Below are positions 46,801 through 55,800 of a stretch of 64,000 nucleotides of DNA, piece after piece. Positions within the stretch are counted from its first letter, which is position 1. Each line of letters starts with the position of its first letter. A program made the translations under genes and the position numbers. The DNA is from Hippopus hippopus (Eukaryota; Mollusca; Bivalvia; Cardiida; Cardiidae): positions 11,605,918 to 11,669,917 of the forward strand of contig OX328104.1 of NCBI GenBank assembly GCA_946811185.2. The letters run 5' to 3'. A model generated the notes under the pieces. It ran no database searches and was not told where the DNA came from. It saw only the letters and a list, made by a program, of their open reading frames with translations.

Positions 46801-49800
46801 AAAATAAAACTTCAGACAAAGTGTATTTATTCACATTATTCTGTAGCAGGCGAAGATATTCCATATCAGAAAGGTGAGGAAGGGTTTAGATAATGTATAC
46901 AACAGATAAATTTGAGCCATACTCTGTGAAAAGGGTTTGAAAGCATCTGCGAAAAGTTTCGAATCAGGTTAGCCTGTATAGTCCGACCAGGCTAACCTGG
47001 GTCGAAACTTTGTACTTTTGGTAATTTTTCCGCATGTCCAAGGACAATTATACGTCTAGATCCAGTCGATTATTAGATTATATGGATTTTATATATTACA
47101 TGGCTTGCAACACGCGAAAGGGGGCATTCGGACATTTGCATAAAGTGTCGTCTCGGATCAGCCTGCGCAGTCCGCGCAGGCTAATCCAAGACGGCACTTT
47201 ACGACTATTTTAGATTTTGTGCCATAGTAGACTTGCGTAAAACAGAAAATTGTATGAAAACGGAAAGTGTCGTTTAGGATTAGCTTGCGCGGACTGCGCA
47301 GGCTGATCCGGGACGACACTTTACGCAAATGTCCGAATATCCCTTTTCGCGTGCTGCAGGCCATAATTTCATGACGACTTGTTAAGTATAATGCATCACA
47401 GAGATGCATTAAACCCCCTTTTGTCAGAGCATGGTTCATTTGTATCAGTCTTATGGGGCCTTTTATAGATAGTTGACCCTTGGGGCGCCTAGAAAATTAT
47501 TGACATTTTCAGCCAGCGTTCTGAAAGAAATATCTATCGAAATATCGGACAGTACAGCTCAAAGATCAGATTACACGTTAAACGGCAGTACTATCTTGAT
47601 CTTCATTGCCTTCATAAAGAACTGCTAGCGCCGTAAGGATTTTATGCAGTAAATTCGATAACTCAACATACAATAAATCATTCAAAACACAGTGTAATTC
47701 ATAGAATTGTCTAGTAAAATTGTATCCCTGAAAAAAAAAAATTGTGTACACTATTAGTTGTACGGTTAGGTGGTAGGGGACTTGGAAACATGTTTACAGC
47801 TGTGGCGAATCATGTCGCTCGAGCCGCTGGCGAGGTGGCGACATGATTCGCCACAGCCGTGAACAAGTTTTTAAGTCCCCTGCCTCCTGACCGTACAACG
47901 AATTCATTATACTGCAAAGTTTTACCATACCAACATGTATTGAGCGAAATTTCCCTGTTTTATGGTCTCATGATTTGAGTACCTTGACTAAATAGAATTC
48001 CCTTCTGATTGTCCCATTCAATGAAAAATGATGTCACTGAGTTCTGACGTCATTGATTCCTTGGTAAAACGTACAGTTTGGTGCATAAACTCGGTTATGT
48101 CACTGCGATAGACATTGGACGTATTTTTATTTAAAAATGGAGTTAAATCACTTCAAGGTAAGTAACTATGCATTTTAATGATTTGTTGACAAAAGTAAAC
48201 GACCATTAGTTGCCTCAAACGACGATTAAGTTATCCTTTTAACGTTTTAATGAATGAGTTTCGACACCTCACAGTTTGCTTAACTGAAAGAGGGATGGCT
48301 CGTTTTAACCCCGTGTGTTTGTTTCAGAATGACAACAAAAGATAATATATGTAACTATATTAATTTATTTTAAAAGTAGTCCATTATTTCCGTTTTAATG
48401 ACAACCATCAAGGGATAGTAGTAATAATATGGTGCAGGCTACTCAGTATGTTTGCTACTCGTATCGATCGACGCCGCCATTTTGGACGCTGTGTTAAAAG
48501 TGCAGTTATGTATACGGTGCTCCCGAATGGGAAACCGCTTTTACATGGATTTTGCCAGTGTACATGAATATATTATCAGTTAGATCGCGAGAAATTACTT
48601 TACAGTATAATAATGGGTTCTGTTAACCCATTCGAGCAATCAGAGCAGCTACACTTTTTATTTATTACTCCACATATTTATGAAGATTCAGGGTCAAATA
48701 AGTGCTATTCCAGCCTTTTAGTTCTTTACCAGACGGCCAAATTTCATATATTTTGGTACTGAAATCATTTGCAGACGAAAAGTTGATTGTTGCCCAAACG
48801 ATGGGATTTTGTCTATGAAAAGTCGAAAACATTTTGGGAAGGAGAAATTGCTGGTTAGCAGCAATTGCTTCTTGTTTAACAATGTTTTTCAAAGGCTAAT
48901 TCCATAGGGTGGTTTTTCAATAATTAGATATACACTAATACAACGAACAACACTGTATTTTTGGGGGATGCAAGTCGAATTATCAAGGACTATGTTCCCG
49001 TCAAGAATTAATATTTTTTTTAATGTAAAATCCAGGTTTTCGGTTTAAAAGGAGATATTCAGATTTTGTGTAAAAATATAAATTTACCATTCACTGTGTT
49101 TTTATTAGCATATGATCCGTGTAAACCACAGTAAAATGCTTTACAGTATTTAAAGTCAATGTTTTAGACTCTTTTTTTTATGTATCAACTTCTATTGAAA
49201 AACATAAAAAGATTCTTTACAATACCTTCATTCAAAGAATACAGTGAAAAGCAGCTCTTTGGTAAATATATATGGTCTAATAAAAAAATGGAATATTGCA
49301 ATTTGAAGTACTGGGTAAAATCTCAGTATCTCCTTTTTAAGAAAACTGTATAACCCTTTACCAAACAATCCCGACCTTTAACGATACAGAGGAAGAAGAC
49401 TTTTGAAAACAATGTGAGAAAAGCAGAGAATGCAGGTAACAAACATTTTCTTCTTTTCCCACAATGCTTTCTAACTTTCTATAAATAAATTTCATTTTCT
49501 GGGTCACCTTTTTTTTCAGTCGTCTGCAAAAGCTTTCAGTTTGGACTGGTCAAAAATTTTGCCGTTTGGTAAATAGATAATGCATGTAGTAAAAAGCTAT
49601 CATTCGTCGATTTGGTCAACAATGATCTGGATCTCTTTGTTATTGTCCGGAGGTTCTGGGTCCATATTCACTAACCATTCTTATATAATTGGCCTACAAC
49701 ACGCGAAAGGGGGCATTCGAACATTTGCGTAAAGTGTCGTATCGGATCAGCCTGCGCGGTCCGCGCAGGCTTATCCGACACGACACTTTCCGTTTTTATG

Positions 49801-52800
49801 TAATTTTCTGTTCTGCGCAAGTCTACTGTAGCACAAAATCTAGTGTAGTTGTAAAGTGCCGTCTCAGATTAGCCTGCGCGGACTGCGCAGGCTGATCCGA
49901 AACGACACTTTGCGCAAATGTCAGAATGCCCCTTTTCGCGTGTTGCAAGCCATTTATATCAGAACGGTCTCAGTCTTAATCTAAAGTATTTTCTAAATTT
50001 GCAAGTAACACAACTTCTGATTGGCTAAACCATTTGTTTAGCCAATCAGAAGTTCTGTTACTTTCAAGTTTTGAAAATCTTAGAGAATAAGACAAAGAAG
50101 GTTCTAAAGAATGGTTAGTGAATACGAACCCTCTGGATCTCTTTGTCTAATCCGGAAGTTCTGGGCGCAGTGAGTCATGTTGGGTTGTCCTAGGGTAACA
50201 ACCTAGTATTGACGGAAACTAAGAAACTAATGAAAAAGCTGACGTCGTGATATACCTGAAATCCTCTTGAACGCAGGTTAAGATATTTGAATAAATATGA
50301 GTTAGTGCTCTGTGAGAAGGGGGTTTAACCCATTTGCAAAGAGTATCGTCCCATATCAGCCGCCTGCACAGTCCTGGGTCGAAACTCTTTGCCATTGGTA
50401 AATTTTCTGTCAAAGGGCCATTCTACCTCATGAACCACTCAGTTTTTGGCGTCTTACATGTATGTCACGACTTGCTTGGTTTAATGCGTTAAGACGAAGT
50501 ATTAAACCCCTTTTCCCAAACCACTGCTCGTATTAATTAAAACTCAAATAGAGAAGTGCTCACTATTAACCTTTAAATGCAGAATTAATAAAATGGATTA
50601 GCTCAAGTAGGAAAAACAAGCTTTTATAATTTAAAGATTGTTTTGGCTAGAGTATATAATAAAGTAGCAGAGGGTGTAGATCCAAGATCAAATAGCAAGT
50701 TCTCTGGAGTCTGGTGTAGATTTACACTGTCCGAAAAAAACAACAAGTTTGTCTTACCAAAAGAAACCGTTAATAATAGCACAATTGACATCATCGTCGA
50801 TTCCCAGCAGTACCTCATCTACGAGACACTTCATATATGTGTCACTGGGATGTTTGATTAAAACAAATGGGTCATGCTCTGGGTAAAGGGTATTGAATGC
50901 ATCTCCGTGATACATTATTAGTTGTACGGTCAGGTGGCAGGGGACTCAGAAACTTGTTAACGGCTGTGGCGAATCATGTCGCCCATAGCCAAAGGCGAGG
51001 TGACGACATGATTTGCCGCAGCCGTGAACAAGTTTCCAAGTCGCCTGCCACCCGACCGTAAACGAATTTATTATATTGCAGAGTTTTACCGTTCCAACGT
51101 GTATTCAGCAAAATTTCCCTGTTTTATGGTCTCATGAATTATGTTCGCTGACGAATTAGATTTTCCCTCTGAGTCCCCACTTCAATGAAAACTTACGTCA
51201 CCGAGAAATGACGTCACTGAAACCTTTGTAAAACGTGCAGTTTGGTGCATAAACTTCATGATGTCACTGCGATAGACATTCAACGTATATTTATATGGAT
51301 TTAAACAACTTAAAGGTAAATAACTATGCATTTTAATGATTTGTTGGCAAAAGTAAATGGGCCATTAATTGCTCCAAACGACCATCAGGTCATCCTTTTA
51401 ATGTCACAATGTATGAGTTTCGACACTTCACAATTTTTTAGCTGACGAAGGAATGGCTCGTTTTAACCCCGTGTATTTGTTTTAGAATGATAACAAACGT
51501 TAATAAATGTAACTATATTCATTGATTTTCAAAAGTAATTCCTTCTCTCCGCTTTAATGACAACCATCAAGGGCAACTAGTAATAATATGGTGGGGGCTA
51601 GTGAGGCTACTCAGAATGTTTGTCTGGTGGGCGACTCGTATCGATCGACGCCTCCATTTTGGATATTGTGTTAAAAGTGTAGTTATGTGTACGGGGCTCC
51701 CGAAAGGGAAAAGAAAACTGCTTCTACGTGGATTTTGCCAGTGTACAGGAATATATGTTTGGGGCATAATATCCAAACAGATCGCGAGATCGCTAAAAAC
51801 CAGACTGAACACTGAGGTAGAAGGGTCCTTGGACATGCAGAAAATTGACCACAAAAAAAAAAAAAAAAAAAAGTTTCGACCCCGTTTTCACAGAGCATGG
51901 CTCATTTCTAATGAACTTTTCACCAAAGGTATGTTAAAAAAATCACTTTTGATACGTTACTAAACACTTATACGAAAGAATTTCCACGAGTATAACCTTC
52001 CACGGGTAGGAATGGAGCATAAAGGGAGAGAAATACGTGAGAAACGACGATGATTTGACATAAGCTTAGTAAAGAAACAGTAAAAATAGCTGTGCAAACC
52101 CGAACGACCCTGGCTCAACCCATCGACTCTACTTTTTCCATTATCTAAATAGAACAAAAATCACAGCCCGACCCATTCGCTATTTCCACTCGAATTAACA
52201 CAGTTTCCCTATCTTCCACGTACAGTAAAAAAAAAACTTAAGTAACTACTTCACTACTTCCATACTTTAAAAAAGTTTCCTCTGCATTGATGTACCCACC
52301 CCGTTTAATGTAACAAAGTTTGGGATAAGCACAGCTATTTCTAAATGCCCGATAAAAGTCAAGAAATTGAAACTTACCTCCTCCCACTGTTGGACATAGC
52401 GCACAAGGCGGGAAAGACGTAGTAGACGTAACAAGCTTAACAATTTGGCTAAACGTAACATCCGTAACGCACGGCCTGTTTTAAAAAAAAGAGCAAAATC
52501 CAACTCTGGATTAGCATTTACCGCAAACTGTTTTAACCCTTAATCTGCGAAATAAGTGAAATGAAACTTTCAAGCCTATGGTAGAAATCCAAAGTTTGCT
52601 ATTTCAAAGGTAATTTTACCGGACAGTGTACATCAAAGATCAGATTGCACGTTCTGTGCACTCTGATCTTGATCTACACTTTCCGCAAAAGGTCCTTGTG
52701 TAGCCCTAAACAGCAAAAGCTTTAATTCATATTTCTCATTTGACAACTTTTGACATTTTCAAGACAAGACTTTGATTGTGCAAGACAACTTGTCTCGGCA

Positions 52801-55800
52801 AGTCAGATGGTTAGTGTAAAGAAAAAAGTGCAAAAGTTCTACGTCGATTTTTCTAAATTTATTTTTTATGTCGCTCTAAATGCTGATTCAGTCATGTTAC
52901 AGCACACTTATTCGTATTTAGCCCGAGTTTTACAAGTACTAGGCTTTGGCTCTGTACTGCTATGAACAAAGACACCTCCAGAGAGTCAAGGCCAGATCTT
53001 TACTTTTTTCAAAATGGTAAGGTAAATATTGAATAGCCCGTCTATATGTTTTTTTTTTGTAGTACATGCCATTCTAAACCTTACAAAAGCCAAATCATCT
53101 CCCTGCCTATATTTACCTGTGGAGAAGAAAGCAAAGCTGGCGTGCTTTTCACGACTGTGTATAAAATTTGTAAGTGACATAAGAAATTGAGCAATCGGAC
53201 ATAGGTCAAAGTGTTAGCTTGCTGCGATAAATTAAAGGCTAGGTTTTACACAGATTATAGTAACGAGATAATTATTTTTTAAAAATGAAAAATATTACAT
53301 ATGTAAATATATATTTGATATAATCAATGTCGTGCCCTACAACATTTAGTGTCATTTGATAGCATTTCAAGAGGAGCAAGACACGTCCTAAAATAACATT
53401 CATGACTGAGATTTTATTCTTTGGAAATCAAATATTGGTTCATTTTATTATCAAAAGTAGTCTATATCATTAAAACTTTAAACAGAAAAAAACGGGTAGA
53501 GAGAAGAAATAATGAAATCATAACTAACTACAACTGTAACACACAAATATGATTATACAAAAATATCTGCTTATTTCTATCTAATGCCTAAAATCTATGG
53601 CAAAAAGCAAGGCAATCATTCTCTTAGGCTCCTTATTCTCCTTGATATACATAATTTTCCAAAGGATAAACGATTTCGTGAAGTCTGATTTGGGAAAAAA
53701 TATAAAATTTGATTTACAAGGTGTCAAAATGATAAAGTAATTTCGTCTTTGTATGTCGAAACAGCTTCAGACCTGTCGCCTTGTAACTGAAAGGCGTTAC
53801 GCGATCGGAAATGGACTTTGCCATCCCGACATAAACCTCCTGGTTTAAGATAAGAGTTCGGTTAGACGTTAGTTGAAAACAAGTGCGGTCAAAAAGAAAC
53901 GTGGCAAACAAAATAATAAGTAAACTGAATTAAAATAATACGTAAACATGTCGTACAAATTACAGTTATGCTCAACAGCAGGAAACCATCGACGGAACGG
54001 ATGTATGAATGTACAATGCTTTACACGACCTAATTTCATATCTCGGAAACGGGGCAGCCGAAATAATTTTCAAGATAGTGGGTACCTCTTGTGTGCATAC
54101 CCTTTATTGATACATTGAGAATAGGAACGAAAGATGATGTCTAGCAAAGGGATTGCGAACAAAATGTGAAAGGTATACGATTTGCAATACTAGTAATATC
54201 CAGGCTAGATATTAAAACGCTTCCATCACACAGTTGACAAGCGCCGAAAACAAACCATATACATAAATTTGCGATTTTACTTTTAAAAGAAAATAGCAAG
54301 TAGAAAATATTTTCCATCAATTCAAGAATCACCGATCCGATCACTTTATCATAAAATGATAAAACACTTGTAATCACGTATGAAGAGAATGATCACCTTT
54401 ATATACGAGACATCACGAGAGATAAAGAAGGTGATAGAATCAAAAGATTTTAACTTAATTGAGATTATATTGCATTAGGTCAAAGAATATCATTCCCGCG
54501 TCACTCAATATCATATTCAATCATGTTTCTTAAAAAAAAGGAAGCAAAAAAGCTCGAATTATATTGCAAAAATAGCTTAGTTTTATTGTATCGGTAACAC
54601 CGCAATGTAGTGCAAAATCCTGAATGCAAAAAAAATCTTCTTACTACCAGAAATGGCAGGAATGTTGAACATTTTGACCTTGACCTAATGATAGCTACCC
54701 TTGGCCTACTATTGAAGCATAAATTGTAAAGTAATGAACGACAACATAAAAAATAAGAATGAATAAAGGCAATGTTAATAGAGGTAATACGAAATAATCA
54801 AATGATAAAGTAAAACATAGTAATGAAGGTGACAAATGATTTCACACGTTTGAAACGCTGTAATCTTTGCTTTTGATTGCATTTTGATGCAGCATATGGT
54901 GGTTTATCATTTGCAGCAATAATTATTGCCTCTAGTCAACACAATGGCTGTGCACATGGACCGAGAAATGTGTTTAGTGCGATATATAGCTACAGTTCAC
55001 ATATTCATTTTTCCTCGAAAACTTTGTTCACTAGTAAGCTACCACATATTATATCTTTGGTTGTTGCTTCTATTATACACTAATTTAACTGTCTCTATGT
55101 TGTGCCGCTTTCATCAGTAGCTCATTCTAATCACAGCGACAATGCCCTTATTCCTATGTTTCCTGGGTTCCACCTTTACTAGGTTGGAGTCAGCGGTGCT
55201 TTACCACAGGTCACTCTGGCGCGACCATCGACACCAGTAAAGATCTATTTCAGAACCTCTGGTCAAAAAAAAAAAATCAATTCGTGAATCACCAAGCAGC
55301 TTACGACCCTTAGGCCTATGCTTTGAAATGATAATGATGGGAGTATGTTAGAACAAACCAAAGAGGAAAAATAGAACTAAAAGCAACATAATTATTTTCA
55401 TTCTTAGTAGCTGGGTGTGTATTACAAAATGACCTTCGGAGAAATTTCACAAAGGAAGCTCTAACATGTGACCTGAAGTTTAATTTTGTTTATATTTAGA
55501 AATAAGAAAGGATGAATTATAAATAAATAGATAAATTTGCTGTTGAATGCAATATTGAGAGAATGATCACCTTGCCAATACGGGGATGCGTCCACACTTT
55601 CCTGTTTACCTGCATGGAATAGTTGGCTGAAGTTTGCCTCGGAATCCCACATTAGAAAAATATAGTCCATCGGAATCGAACTGATGAGGTCCAAAAAGAA
55701 CCACGACTTTAAATAATACTTGGCTATAAGTTTAGGATCTAGAATAATTTCATCTGCGAAGTCGTTTAAAATAATCCCTGAAAAAGAAACAAGATAACAA

